64,000 nt of DNA, taken from positions 36,989 to 100,988 of the forward strand of contig SVND01000001.1 of assembly GCA_015067075.1 (NCBI GenBank). The letters are read 5' to 3'. The DNA is from Oscillospiraceae bacterium (GTDB lineage: Bacteria > Bacillota > Clostridia > Oscillospirales > SIG530). Made by a program: the position numbers and the translations under genes. The notes under the pieces are model-generated. The model ran no database searches and was not told where the DNA came from. It saw nothing but the letters and a program-made list of their open reading frames with translations. Shown in pieces: positions 43,290 to 51,929 of the stretch (positions within the stretch are counted from its first letter, which is position 1; every line of letters begins with the position of its first letter).

Positions 43290-45080
43290 ATGTATCGTTC
43301 ACACGTTCTTGTCTGCGGCGGTACCGGATGCACATCCTCCGGCAGTGCCAAGGTTATCGAAACTCTTGAAGCTGAAATCGTAAAAAACGGTCTTTCCGAA
43401 GAAGTTAAGGTCATTCGCACAGGTTGCTTCGGTCTTTGCGCCGTAGGTCCTATCATGATCGTTTATCCCGAAGGCTGCTTCTATTCTCAGGTAAAAGCTG
43501 AAGACGTTCCCGAAATCGTCACCGAGCACCTTCTCAAGGGCCGTCCCGTAAAGCATCTTCTTTACAAGGAAACTGTTGAAGAAGATGATAAGATCAAATC
43601 TCTTAATCACACTGATTTCTACAGAAAGCAAAGACGTGTTGCTCTTCGTAACTGCGGCGTTATCGATCCCGAAAACATAGAGGAATATATCGCATATAAC
43701 GGCTACGAAGCTTTGGCAAAATGTCTTACAGAATATACACCTGCTCAGGTTATCGACGTAATCAAGGCGTCAGGTCTTCGCGGACGCGGCGGTGCAGGCT
43801 TCCCCACAGGTATGAAGTGGGCCTTTGCCGCTCAGAATCAGGCAGACCAGAAGTACGTTTGCTGTAACGCTGACGAAGGTGACCCGGGTGCATTCATGGA
43901 CCGTTCCGTTCTTGAAGGCGACCCCCACTGCGTACTCGAAGCTATGGCTATTGCAGGCTACGCTATCGGCGCATCTCAAGGTTATATCTACGTTCGTGCT
44001 GAATATCCTATCGCTGTCGGCCGTCTTGAAGTTGCTATCAAGCAGGCTCGCGAATACGGTCTTCTCGGCAAAAACATTCTCGGTAGCGGCTTCGATTTCG
44101 ACGTTGAGATCCGTCTTGGCGCAGGCGCCTTCGTTTGCGGTGAAGAAACAGCTCTTATGACGTCCATCGAAGGTAAGCGCGGCGAGCCTCGTCCCCGTCC
44201 TCCGTTCCCCGCTGTCAAGGGTCTTTTCGGCAAGCCGACCATCCTCAACAACGTTGAAACATACGCTAACATTGCTCAGATCATCCTTAACGGTCCCGAA
44301 TGGTTCTCCTCTATGGGTACTGAAAAGAGCAAGGGCACTAAGGTTTTCGCTCTCGGCGGCAAGATCAATAACACAGGTCTTGTTGAAGTTCCCATGGGTA
44401 CAACTCTTCGCGAGATCATCGAAGAGATCGGCGGCGGCATCCCCGGCGGCAAGAAGTTCAAGGCTGCTCAGACAGGCGGACCTTCCGGCGGCTGCATCCC
44501 TGCTGAACATCTCGATGTTCCCATTGACTATGACAACCTTATCGCTATCGGCTCAATGATGGGCTCCGGCGGTCTTATCGTTATGGACGAGGACAACTGC
44601 ATGGTCGATATCGCTAAATTCTTCCTTGAATTCACCGTTGACGAATCCTGCGGTAAATGTACTCCTTGCCGTGTCGGTATCAAGCGTCTTTATGAAATGC
44701 TCGACAAGATAACAAGAGGTCAGGGCACGATGGAAGACATCGACAAGATGGAAGAGCTTTGCTATTACATAAAAGAAAATGCTCTTTGCGGTCTCGGTCA
44801 GACAGCTCCCAACCCCGTTCTCTCCACTCTCCGTTACTTCCGCGATGAGTATATTGCTCACGTTAAAGACAAGACTTGTCCCGCTCACGTATGTAAGCAT
44901 CTTCTCTCCTTCAGCATTGAAGCAGACAAGTGCAAGGGCTGTACAGCTTGCGCAAGAAAGTGCCCCGTTGGTGCGATTTCCGGCGCAGTCAAGACTGCTC
45001 ATACTATCGATCAGACTAAGTGTATTAAGTGCGGCGCTTGCATTGAAACATGTAAGTTCGGCGCAATAATCAAGAAGTAA
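43290..45080 (+). CDS. hndC: HndC/NuoF-like flavoprotein subunit
   Basis: 596 residues. N-terminal thioredoxin-like [2Fe-2S] domain with CGGTGC and CFGLC; NuoF-type core with the FMN/NADH-binding GRGGAGFPTGMKW and ADEGDPGAFMDRS; GEETALMTSIEGKRGEPR; [4Fe-4S] site SCGKCTPCRVG with a further Cys; and two C-terminal ferredoxin motifs (CKGCTACARKCP, CIKCGACIETC). It oxidises or reduces NAD(P)H and is where electron bifurcation is proposed. GGAGG precedes ATG 43290. It lies 12 bases after hndB and 13 before hndD. Confidence 0.95.
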   Translation: MYRSHVLVCGGTGCTSSGSAKVIETLEAEIVKNGLSEEVKVIRTGCFGLCAVGPIMIVYPEGCFYSQVKAEDVPEIVTEHLLKGRPVKHLLYKETVEEDDKIKSLNHTDFYRKQRRVALRNCGVIDPENIEEYIAYNGYEALAKCLTEYTPAQVIDVIKASGLRGRGGAGFPTGMKWAFAAQNQADQKYVCCNADEGDPGAFMDRSVLEGDPHCVLEAMAIAGYAIGASQGYIYVRAEYPIAVGRLEVAIKQAREYGLLGKNILGSGFDFDVEIRLGAGAFVCGEETALMTSIEGKRGEPRPRPPFPAVKGLFGKPTILNNVETYANIAQIILNGPEWFSSMGTEKSKGTKVFALGGKINNTGLVEVPMGTTLREIIEEIGGGIPGGKKFKAAQTGGPSGGCIPAEHLDVPIDYDNLIAIGSMMGSGGLIVMDEDNCMVDIAKFFLEFTVDESCGKCTPCRVGIKRLYEMLDKITRGQGTMEDIDKMEELCYYIKENALCGLGQTAPNPVLSTLRYFRDEYIAHVKDKTCPAHVCKHLLSFSIEADKCKGCTACARKCPVGAISGAVKTAHTIDQTKCIKCGACIETCKFGAIIKK

Positions 45081-45093
45081 GGAGGCAGCAACA

Positions 45094-46842
45094 ATGGAAA
45101 CTGTAAACATTAAAATTAACGGCAGAGATTATACCGTTGAAAAAGGCATTACAATTCTTCAGGCTTGCCGCCAAAACGGAATTGAAATTCCCACACTTTG
45201 CTATCTTAAGGATATCAATGAAATAGGCGCTTGCCGTATTTGCGTTGTCGAAGTAAAGGGCGCTCGCAGCCTTGTCGCTTCCTGCGTATACCCCATCGAC
45301 AGAGATGGCACAGAAATTATAACAAACAGCCCCAAGGTCATCAAGTCCAGAAAGATGACTCTTGAGCTTATCCTTTCCACACATAACAGAAAATGCTTGT
45401 CCTGCGTACGTTCAGGCTCCTGCGAGCTTCAAAAGCTTTGCAACGATTACGGCATTGAAGATTGCGGCCGCTATGACGGCGCAAAGGAAAAGTATGAGAT
45501 AGACGATTCCGCTATCCATATGTACCGCGACAACACAAAGTGCATTCTTTGCCGTCGCTGTGTCGCCGCTTGCCAGAAGCAACAGTCCGTATCCGTTATC
45601 GGCGCAAATATGCGTGGCTTCAGCACAAATATCGGCTCTCCCTTCGAGGCAGGTCTCGGTGATACCGCTTGCGTATCCTGCGGTCAGTGCATCAACGTAT
45701 GTCCCACAGGCGCACTTTCTGAGCGTGACCAGACACAGCAGGTATTCGACGCTCTCAACGACGAGACAAAGCACGTCATCGTTCAGACAGCTCCCTCTGT
45801 CCGCGTAGGTCTTGGCGAAGAATTCGGTATGCCTATCGGCTCTATCGTCACAGGTAAGATGGTCACAGCTCTTAAGATGCTCGGCTTTGACGGCGTTTTC
45901 GACACAAACTTTACAGCTGACCTTACCATCATGGAAGAAGCAACTGAATTCCTTGAGAGATATACAAAGAAGGAAAATCTTCCTCTTATCACATCCTGCT
46001 CACCCGGTTGGGTAAAATTTGCGGAACACAACTTCCCCGAATTTATCCCCAACATCTCCTCCTGCAAGTCTCCGCAGGCTATGTTCGGCGCTGTCGCAAA
46101 GACATATTACGCCGAAAAAATAGGCATCGATCCGAAGGACATCTTCGTCGTCAGCATCATGCCTTGCACAGCGAAGAAGTTTGAAGCTTCCCGTCACGAG
46201 CAGGCAGCTGTTAAGGGTATCCCCGATATCGACGTTGCTCTTACAACTCGCGAGCTTGCAAGAATGATCAAGAAAGCAGGTCTTTGCTTTACAGAGCTTC
46301 CCGACGGCGAATTTGACGCTCCGTTTGGTCTCGGCTCCGGCGCAGGCACTATCTTCGGCGCAACAGGCGGCGTTATGGAAGCAGCTCTTCGTACAGCGGC
46401 TGAAGTCGTTACAGGTCAGCCTCTTGAAAAGCTTGAATTCACCGACGTTCGCGGCGTTGAAGGTATCAAGGAAGCAACCTATACTCTCGCAGGTAACGTT
46501 ATCCGCGTTGCCGTCGCATCAGGTCTTGCAAACGCGAGAAAGCTTCTTGAGTCCGTTAAGTCCGGCGAAAAGCAGTATGATTTCATCGAGATCATGGCTT
46601 GCCCCGGCGGCTGTGTAAACGGCGGCGGTCAGCCCATCCAGCCCGCATCTGTCCGCAACGTGATCGACCTTCGCGAGGTTCGTGCGGCAGCTCTTTACAA
46701 GGACGACGAAAGTCTTCCCGTAAGAAAATCCCATGAAAATCCCGACGTAAAGCGTGTTTACGACGAATACTTCGGCAAACCCGGCAGCCATAAGTCCCAT
46801 GAGATCCTTCATACGAGCTATGTTGCCCGCCCGAAATACTAA
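45094..46842 (+). CDS. hndD: [FeFe] hydrogenase catalytic subunit, group A (HndD/HydA)
   Basis: 582 residues. N-terminal plant-type [2Fe-2S] (CYLKDINEIGACRIC), His-ligated [4Fe-4S] (HNRKCLSCVRSGSC), two [4Fe-4S] ferredoxin motifs (CILCRRCVAAC, CVSCGQCINVCP), then H-cluster motifs TSCSPGW (300-306), MPCTAKK (356-362) and EIMACPGGCVNGGGQP (499-514). It evolves or uses H2 in the cytoplasm and, with HndA-C, couples NADH and ferredoxin. Maturases HydE/F/G are not in the window. The second of the two L1 cysteines is serine. Confidence 0.96.
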   Translation: METVNIKINGRDYTVEKGITILQACRQNGIEIPTLCYLKDINEIGACRICVVEVKGARSLVASCVYPIDRDGTEIITNSPKVIKSRKMTLELILSTHNRKCLSCVRSGSCELQKLCNDYGIEDCGRYDGAKEKYEIDDSAIHMYRDNTKCILCRRCVAACQKQQSVSVIGANMRGFSTNIGSPFEAGLGDTACVSCGQCINVCPTGALSERDQTQQVFDALNDETKHVIVQTAPSVRVGLGEEFGMPIGSIVTGKMVTALKMLGFDGVFDTNFTADLTIMEEATEFLERYTKKENLPLITSCSPGWVKFAEHNFPEFIPNISSCKSPQAMFGAVAKTYYAEKIGIDPKDIFVVSIMPCTAKKFEASRHEQAAVKGIPDIDVALTTRELARMIKKAGLCFTELPDGEFDAPFGLGSGAGTIFGATGGVMEAALRTAAEVVTGQPLEKLEFTDVRGVEGIKEATYTLAGNVIRVAVASGLANARKLLESVKSGEKQYDFIEIMACPGGCVNGGGQPIQPASVRNVIDLREVRAAALYKDDESLPVRKSHENPDVKRVYDEYFGKPGSHKSHEILHTSYVARPKY

Positions 46843-46855
46843 TTAAACAAGCTGA

Positions 46856-46884
46856 AAGCGCCCCTTTCCAAGGGGCGCTTTTTT
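46856..46884 (+). terminator. Terminator of the hnd operon
   Basis: AAGCGCCCCTT, three-base loop, AAGGGGCGCTT, then TTTT. Confidence 0.95.
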
Positions 46885-47060
46885 GTGAATTTTTTAAATT
46901 ATGTCACATTTTGGCCAATTTAATGCGTTATTATAATGCCGAACAAGAAATGAGGACATCTCCACAAGCTTTTCGGCAAAACGCAACACGTCAAACAACT
47001 TATCGCATGCGACAAAAAATACTTTTTTAAGGGAAGGAGCAATAAAATGTAAAATTACAG

Positions 47061-47089
47061 TTGACAGCTTTAAACTATTATTATATAAT
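47061..47089 (+). promoter_or_regulatory. Consensus promoter of the lipoprotein array
   Basis: TTGACA (47061-47066), 17-base spacer, TATAAT (47084-47089). The first coding start is about 208 bases downstream of the expected +1, a long leader. Confidence 0.85.
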
Positions 47090-47265
47090 GATTATAAGAA
47101 AATGTAATCTGCGTTTTTCATACAACTCGAGTTCACCAGCGTCATCCAAATCTATTGTTTTAAATAATAGTTTAGGCAACACGCAAACAATGATACTGTA
47201 TCATCCTTCTGGCAATTGTAGTAATTACATTGTAACTGTTCAATAACTACTATCTATCTGCGCTG

Positions 47266-47292
47266 TCCTTGACAGCGCAGATATCTAAAAAA
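47266..47292 (+). promoter_or_regulatory. Strong leader hairpin before the first lipoprotein gene
   Basis: ATCTGCGCTGTC pairs with GACAGCGCAGAT around CTT; the ribosome binding site AAGGAGG starts about seven bases later. No U-tract follows. Confidence 0.65.
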
Positions 47293-47303
47293 GGAGGCGT
47301 AGC

Positions 47304-48185
47304 ATGAAAAAATATACTGTTTTACTCATACTTTTTTCTCTCTTTGCGCTGTTTTGCGCTTGCAACAATAGTGCGGCTGACGATGCTACGCCGACACCGA
47401 ATGCGATAGCTACACCCACACAAGTGAGCACGCCGACTGTCACAAACACGCCTACTCCAAATCCCACTTCTACTCCTACCCCTACTCCTTATCCTTTCAT
47501 TTGGCCCAATGATATCCCAACTCCTACCGATATTTTGAAAGATAATTATGAGGAGATAAAGCAACCTACAGAAAAATCAACGGCAGCTGCGCAAAGCTTT
47601 TTGGATGCTTTTCTTGCTTTTGTGGAAAACGGCGATACACCGGATCCCTCTGTATCCTCTTTTTTAAATTATGCCTTTTGTAATTCAGATAAGCTTTTTG
47701 AAGAGCAATATGACGTCATTTTTCAATATTATGACGCTTACATAAAATATTATATCCTATACGGCGGCAGGGATTTTTTTGACGAACAAAAGGAATATAC
47801 TATATATTTTGACGAACTTCGTGAATTTTATAAAAATCAGCTTTTTCTTAATCATCTTCCTTCCATAACATTTCATTTATCTAATGTTTATTACACCGAT
47901 TTTGCAAAAGGTTTATACTCCTCGTCACAATATGCCTCTTTACCATATGATATAAAAAGCGACTCCTTTACCGTAAACGGCGTGAGCCGTCCTTCTTTTG
48001 ATATACATACTGTAAAAACAAAACTCGGATCAACTCCCATCATAACGGACAATACGCTCGATCTTAATTGCGTTTTCAGCTATACCGCAGGTGGTATTTC
48101 GTGGCTTGACGGATATAACATCACATTGGTTTTCGACGATTTCGGGAATTGGTACGTTTTTAAATTTTTAAGACATTGCGCATAA
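47304..48185 (+). CDS. Lipoprotein of the tandem array, copy 1 (unique C-terminal domain)
   Basis: 293 residues. Signal peptide MKKYTVLLILFSLFALFCAC with the lipidated Cys at 20, then a Thr/Pro spacer (ATPTPNAIATPTQ through TSTPTPTPYP, to about 65). The rest is an alpha/beta domain rich in Tyr/Phe/Asp (DVIFQYYDAYIKYYILYGG, YTIYFDELREFYKNQLF) that I do not recognise. It is likely anchored on the outer face of the membrane. The leader matches copies 2-5 but the mature part does not. AAGGAGG precedes ATG 47304. Transcribed with the following four genes. Confidence 0.82.
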   Translation: MKKYTVLLILFSLFALFCACNNSAADDATPTPNAIATPTQVSTPTVTNTPTPNPTSTPTPTPYPFIWPNDIPTPTDILKDNYEEIKQPTEKSTAAAQSFLDAFLAFVENGDTPDPSVSSFLNYAFCNSDKLFEEQYDVIFQYYDAYIKYYILYGGRDFFDEQKEYTIYFDELREFYKNQLFLNHLPSITFHLSNVYYTDFAKGLYSSSQYASLPYDIKSDSFTVNGVSRPSFDIHTVKTKLGSTPIITDNTLDLNCVFSYTAGGISWLDGYNITLVFDDFGNWYVFKFLRHCA

Positions 48186-48196
48186 GGAAACGAAAC

Positions 48197-49069
48197 ATGA
48201 AAAAATACACTGTTTTACTCACACTCATCGCGATTTTCGTACTGTTTTGCGCTTGTGGTAACACCGTATCTGACGATGTTACGCCGACACCGACGGCGAT
48301 AGCTACGCCAACACAAACAAGCACACCGACGCTAACACCTACGTTTAAGCCAATATTTACCGCCCCAACGAGCGCTCTGACTCCGACTTCTACGCCCATC
48401 CCGTTTCATCAAACCTTTGAATCATTCGTTTTTGACGGTGAATACACGCACGAAAAGATTATTGAGCTTGTGACCGATTTCGCCATCGCCAGCGATAACG
48501 AAATTTTTACGCTCAGACAAGAATATTTTCCGGACTCTAACAATCTTGATGTAAAAAATTTTGGTTGGCATTACTTTACGGAGGATAATTTATTTAAGCT
48601 TTTTATTTACCGACAAGGGCTCTTATACAGCCAAAATTCACGTGGGCAATTTGTCATTCCCGTAAAGGACGTTATTGATTTTTTAGTCGATAGGCATTTC
48701 TGCGATCCTGTTACGGTTAATGAAAAAGAGTTTTTTAGTCCGCTCTTACCTCTTAAACGCTTTGTTTTTGATCCCACTCTCGTAACTATCGCTGATTACG
48801 ACAAAGAAAAAAATGTTCTGATTTTGGATAATATTCCGTCAATAAACATAACTCCGTTTGCTTATAATGTAAAGCTTCTTACAGATATTCATTCTTCGGT
48901 AAAAAACAGTTCTCTTTGTTTTTTCGGCACATATATGGACGAAAATCAAGAAGAGAAAGAGTTCCATTTTTCCATTGGTACAGATTGCAAAAAAAACAAA
49001 GAAAACCTGCCCGAAATAATGTGGATCGTTTTCAGAAGCTATTCTTGGTGCGGACATACATATTCATAA
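48197..49069 (+). CDS. Lipoprotein of the tandem array, copy 2
   Basis: 290 residues. Signal with LFCAC lipobox (Cys 20), a Thr/Pro spacer, then a domain shared with copies 3 and 4: FDGEYTHEKIIELVTDFAIAS, NLFKLFIYRQG, VKDVIDFLVDRHF and DPVTVNEKEF. No known catalytic motif was seen. AAGGAAACGAAAC before ATG 48197 is a weaker form of the ribosome binding site of the other copies; the upstream in-frame start at 48176 overlaps copy 1. Function unknown, extracellular. Confidence 0.84.
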   Translation: MKKYTVLLTLIAIFVLFCACGNTVSDDVTPTPTAIATPTQTSTPTLTPTFKPIFTAPTSALTPTSTPIPFHQTFESFVFDGEYTHEKIIELVTDFAIASDNEIFTLRQEYFPDSNNLDVKNFGWHYFTEDNLFKLFIYRQGLLYSQNSRGQFVIPVKDVIDFLVDRHFCDPVTVNEKEFFSPLLPLKRFVFDPTLVTIADYDKEKNVLILDNIPSINITPFAYNVKLLTDIHSSVKNSSLCFFGTYMDENQEEKEFHFSIGTDCKKNKENLPEIMWIVFRSYSWCGHTYS

Positions 49070-49084
49070 AAAGGAGGGCGTAGC

Positions 49085-49921
49085 ATGAAAAAATACACTG
49101 TTTTACTCACACTCATCGCGATTTTCGTACTGTTTTGCGCTTGCGGCAATAGTGCGGCTGACGATGCTACGCCGACACCGACGGCGATAGCTACACCCAC
49201 ACAAACGAGCACACCTACGGCAACATCAACTATTACGCCTGTTTTTACTTATATAAAGCCGACTTATCCAACAACCACGCCAACATGCACTCCTACACCC
49301 GTTGCGTACCATCAAACATATGAAGCCCTTGTTTTTGATGGAGAATACAATCACGAAAATCTTATTGAATTCGTTGTTAATCTTGCTATTGCTTCCAATA
49401 ACCATATTTTCCTTTGTCCCGGCGGACTTGATGGGTATCAAGAGTTTAAGGAAAACAACTTATTTAAACTCTTTCTTTATAGAAAGGGACATCTATACGA
49501 GAAAAACAAAAACGGCAAGTACGTTTTTCCCGTTGATGATGTTATTGACTTTTTAGTGGATGCACATTTCAGCAACCCTGTCACCGTTAACGAAAAGGAA
49601 TTTTCCAACAGAAAAACACCTAAACGTTATGTTTTTGACCCATTACTCGTAGATTTTGCTGAATTTGATGCAAAAAAGAACGCTCTTATTTTAGATGAGA
49701 TTCCCGATATTCGTTTTGTTCCGTTCTTTAACGACGTTACTATACGCGTCGACCCAAAAAACGACAAGGCAGGTAGCATTACTATAATTGGTACTGCTCT
49801 TTTAGGGGATGGAATCGTACCTTTCAACGAATCTGTTCGCGCCCAATGTATTTACAATAAAGAAAATAAAGACGAAATCATAAGAGTTGTTTTCAGGGGG
49901 TGTGGAGGAATGCATGCATAA
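49085..49921 (+). CDS. Lipoprotein of the tandem array, copy 3
   Basis: 278 residues. Same leader and lipobox; the mature domain is a diverged relative of copies 2 and 4 (FDGEYNHENLIEFVVNLAIAS, NLFKLFLYRKG, VDDVIDFLVDAHF, NPVTVNEKEF). The segment DIRFVPFFNDVTIRVDPKND differs from the matching part of copies 2 and 4. It ends in GCGGMHA, a Gly-rich tail. GGAGGGCGTAGC precedes ATG 49085. Function unknown. Confidence 0.84.
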   Translation: MKKYTVLLTLIAIFVLFCACGNSAADDATPTPTAIATPTQTSTPTATSTITPVFTYIKPTYPTTTPTCTPTPVAYHQTYEALVFDGEYNHENLIEFVVNLAIASNNHIFLCPGGLDGYQEFKENNLFKLFLYRKGHLYEKNKNGKYVFPVDDVIDFLVDAHFSNPVTVNEKEFSNRKTPKRYVFDPLLVDFAEFDAKKNALILDEIPDIRFVPFFNDVTIRVDPKNDKAGSITIIGTALLGDGIVPFNESVRAQCIYNKENKDEIIRVVFRGCGGMHA

Positions 49922-49933
49922 AGGAGGCGTAAC

Positions 49934-50809
49934 ATGAAAAAATACACTGTTTTACTCATACTTATCGCAATTTTTGCGCTGTTTTGCGCTTGTGGTAACA
50001 CCGTATCTGACGATGTTACGCCGACACCGACGGCGATAGCTACACCTACACAAGCGAGCACACCGACGGCAACATCAACTTCCACAAATACGCCCACACC
50101 AACTCAAACAAGCGCACCAACACCCATCCCTTTTCATCAAACTTTTGAATCACTCGTTTTTGACGGCGAATATACTCACGAAAAGCTTATTGAGCTTGTG
50201 ACCGATTTCGCTATTGCCAGCGATAATAAAATTTTTGAAGTGAAAGCGGTGCCTTTGTACCCTAACAATCCAAGTGAGAACTATCATCCCTCCGGAGACT
50301 ATTTTTACGAAGATAACCTATTTAAGCTTTTTATTTACCGACAAGGGTGCTTATACAGTCAAAACGCGCGCGGACAAATTATCATTCCCGTAAAGGACGT
50401 TATTGATTTTTTAGTTAACAGGCATTTCAGCGATCCCGTCACCGTCAACGAGAAAGAGTACTCCACTAAATACGCACCTTACGATCGCTATGTGTTCGAT
50501 CCCTCTCTTGTAACTATAGCTAATTACGACAAAGAAAAAAATGTTCTGATTTTGGATAATATTTCGTCAATAAATATAACTCCGTTTGCTTATAATGTAA
50601 ATCTTCTTACCGATATACACGCTTATGTTATAGGCACTTACGGAGATGCTTCTTTATGTTTCAGAGGCACATATATAAATGAAAAACAAGAAGAAGCTTC
50701 TTTCAATTTTCACATTGCAATGAACCTCGCAAAAAATAAAAATAACTTACCCGAAATAATGTGGATCGTTTACAGATCGTATGGTTGGTGCTGGCATCCA
50801 TATTCATAA
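49934..50809 (+). CDS. Lipoprotein of the tandem array, copy 4
   Basis: 291 residues. Closest to copy 2 across the whole length (FDGEYTHEKLIELVTDFAIAS, VKDVIDFLVNRHF, DPVTVNEKEY, SYGWCWHPYS at the end against SYSWCGHTYS), suggesting a recent duplication or gene conversion. It has an insertion of Tyr/Pro-rich sequence near residue 110 (VPLYPNNPSENYHPSGDY). Lipobox Cys 20. AAGGAGGCGTAAC precedes ATG 49934. Function unknown. Confidence 0.84.
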   Translation: MKKYTVLLILIAIFALFCACGNTVSDDVTPTPTAIATPTQASTPTATSTSTNTPTPTQTSAPTPIPFHQTFESLVFDGEYTHEKLIELVTDFAIASDNKIFEVKAVPLYPNNPSENYHPSGDYFYEDNLFKLFIYRQGCLYSQNARGQIIIPVKDVIDFLVNRHFSDPVTVNEKEYSTKYAPYDRYVFDPSLVTIANYDKEKNVLILDNISSINITPFAYNVNLLTDIHAYVIGTYGDASLCFRGTYINEKQEEASFNFHIAMNLAKNKNNLPEIMWIVYRSYGWCWHPYS

Positions 50810-50823
50810 AAAGGAGGCGTAGC

Positions 50824-51492
50824 ATGAAAAAATACACTGTTTTACTCATACTTATCGCAATTTTTGCACTATTCTGCGCTTGCGGCAACGCCGTATCTGA
50901 CGACGTTGCGCCGACACCGACAGAGTATATTGTTGCATTATCCACTGATACTTTTATCTCAAACACTTTGAGCGGCGATATGACGCTGATGAAGGAAATT
51001 GCATATAAAAGCTATTTTCTCACAGGCTTTGGATATCCCCTGACCGATTTTTCTGTCGGTGAAGCCCTTGCTTGTTTTTATGCACTTGAAAATGTATACA
51101 AAGGCAGTGTTTCCGTAAATGACCTTTGCAATTTTCTTAACAGCAATAATTTTTCCGTCACAGAGCAGTTTTTACGGGAAAACACAGACGGAAACTTTGC
51201 GGAATATGAGTCGGACACGGACAGTATTCTTATAAAAAAAGATGATATTCGTGCAATTTCAGTTATGATACAATATGACCCCGCTCAGATTTATAAATAC
51301 ATAACTTTTCGCTTGATAGATAACTCCACAGTTGAAATATGCTTTGATAAATTCATAAAGGTGCAAACTGCAACTACCGAAAGCTATTCAGGATCTTACT
51401 CTCCTTCTACTGTCACCGTTTTCTTTTCAGACGACGGGTGGTTTTTAAAATCCGCACTCAATTACGGTGCGCACAGGGAGCACAACAGCTGA
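50824..51492 (+). CDS. Lipoprotein of the tandem array, copy 5 (unique C-terminal domain)
   Basis: 222 residues. The leader is nearly identical to copy 4 (FCACGNAVSDDVAPTPT), but the spacer is very short and the mature part (YIVALSTDTFISNTLSGDMTLMKEIAYKS onward) is unrelated to copies 2-4. It has a Gly/Ser/Tyr turn (SYSGSYSPS) and reads as a compact alpha/beta domain. The start is ATG 50824 with AAAGGAGGCGTAGC. The last gene of the array, followed by a terminator. Confidence 0.82.
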   Translation: MKKYTVLLILIAIFALFCACGNAVSDDVAPTPTEYIVALSTDTFISNTLSGDMTLMKEIAYKSYFLTGFGYPLTDFSVGEALACFYALENVYKGSVSVNDLCNFLNSNNFSVTEQFLRENTDGNFAEYESDTDSILIKKDDIRAISVMIQYDPAQIYKYITFRLIDNSTVEICFDKFIKVQTATTESYSGSYSPSTVTVFFSDDGWFLKSALNYGAHREHNS

Positions 51493-51537
51493 TTACTTTT
51501 AATACCGATACCGAGTCAAGACACATCGCTTGACTAA

Positions 51538-51573
51538 AAATAAGCAGACTACTCATTGTAGCCTGCTTATTTT
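51538..51573. terminator. Convergent terminator between the lipoprotein array and the TIR gene
   Basis: AAATAAGCAGACTAC and GTAGCCTGCTTATTT (one mismatch) pair around a five-base loop, with T-runs on the right and, for the minus strand, on the left. Confidence 0.9.
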
Positions 51574-51577
51574 TACA

Positions 51578-51910
51578 CTATTTATTCTTTTTACACACTC
51601 TTTGCAATTGGCAATTTTCAATCATAAAAGGAAGTATGACTTTTTCAAGGTTAAGAGCCATGTCAAGCTCTTTTTTTACCCATTTGGACTCCTGAGCTTT
51701 TTGCGACAAAATCAATACAAATACGCCGCATTTTTTAATGGCTTCTTCAATTTCATCGGCATAACTGCTTCCTCCGGGAATCGATGCAGGTGCCATCCAA
51801 CAGCTCATTCCGTTTTCTTCTAATACTGATTTGACCCATGAAGCTTCTGTAAATTCTTCAGCCTTATAGCTGATAAAAACATCATATTCTACAGAATTTG
51901 GCTCGCTCAT
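51578..51910 (-). CDS. Short TIR-domain protein, apparently C-terminally truncated
   Basis: 110 residues. It is a TIR domain almost from the first residue: YDVFISYKAEEF, WVKSVLEENGMSCWMAPASIPGGSSY, EIEEAIKKCGVFVLILSQKAQESKWVKKELDMAL, ILPFMIENCQLQ. The Glu of WVKKEL (residue 81) matches the catalytic Glu of NAD-cleaving TIRs. It stops about 20-30 residues short of most TIR domains, lacking the last strand and helix, and the stop is next to a terminator. It is last in the operon from 59442. A role in cleaving NAD to a signal is inferred from the family only; the truncation may disable it. Confidence 0.85.
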   Translation of the reverse strand: MSEPNSVEYDVFISYKAEEFTEASWVKSVLEENGMSCWMAPASIPGGSSYADEIEEAIKKCGVFVLILSQKAQESKWVKKELDMALNLEKVILPFMIENCQLQRVCKKNK

Positions 51911-51929
51911 TTTTTATCTCCCCGTTTTT

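Larger units (their letters stand above)
46843..47303. other. 461-base intergenic region ahead of the lipoprotein array
   Basis: Holds the hnd terminator, a start-stop minimal reading frame (AAGGAG, then ATG TAA at 47047-47052), a consensus promoter (47061-47089), a 12-base inverted repeat (47071-47082 and 47163-47174) and a perfect 12-base-pair hairpin just before the first lipoprotein. A 61-codon ORF at 47061-47246 has no ribosome binding site and I do not call it a gene. Confidence 0.6.
47288..50925 (+). repeat. Five-copy tandem leader repeat of the lipoprotein array
   Basis: Near-identical 110-150 base segments begin at about 47288, 48183, 49071, 49919 and 50810. Each has AAGGAGGCGTAGC (slightly degraded in copy 2), ATGAAAAAATA and the same signal-peptide and TPTPT codons. 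After this the genes diverge: copies 2-4 remain related, while copies 1 and 5 differ completely. Confidence 0.88.

Noticed and set aside
47061..47246. 61-codon open frame in the lipoprotein leader
   Set aside because: No ribosome binding site; its start lies on the promoter -35 itself.
47288..50925. Transposon or phage remnants in the lipoprotein array
   Set aside because: No transposase, integrase, terminal inverted repeat or target duplication was seen; tandem duplication explains the pattern.
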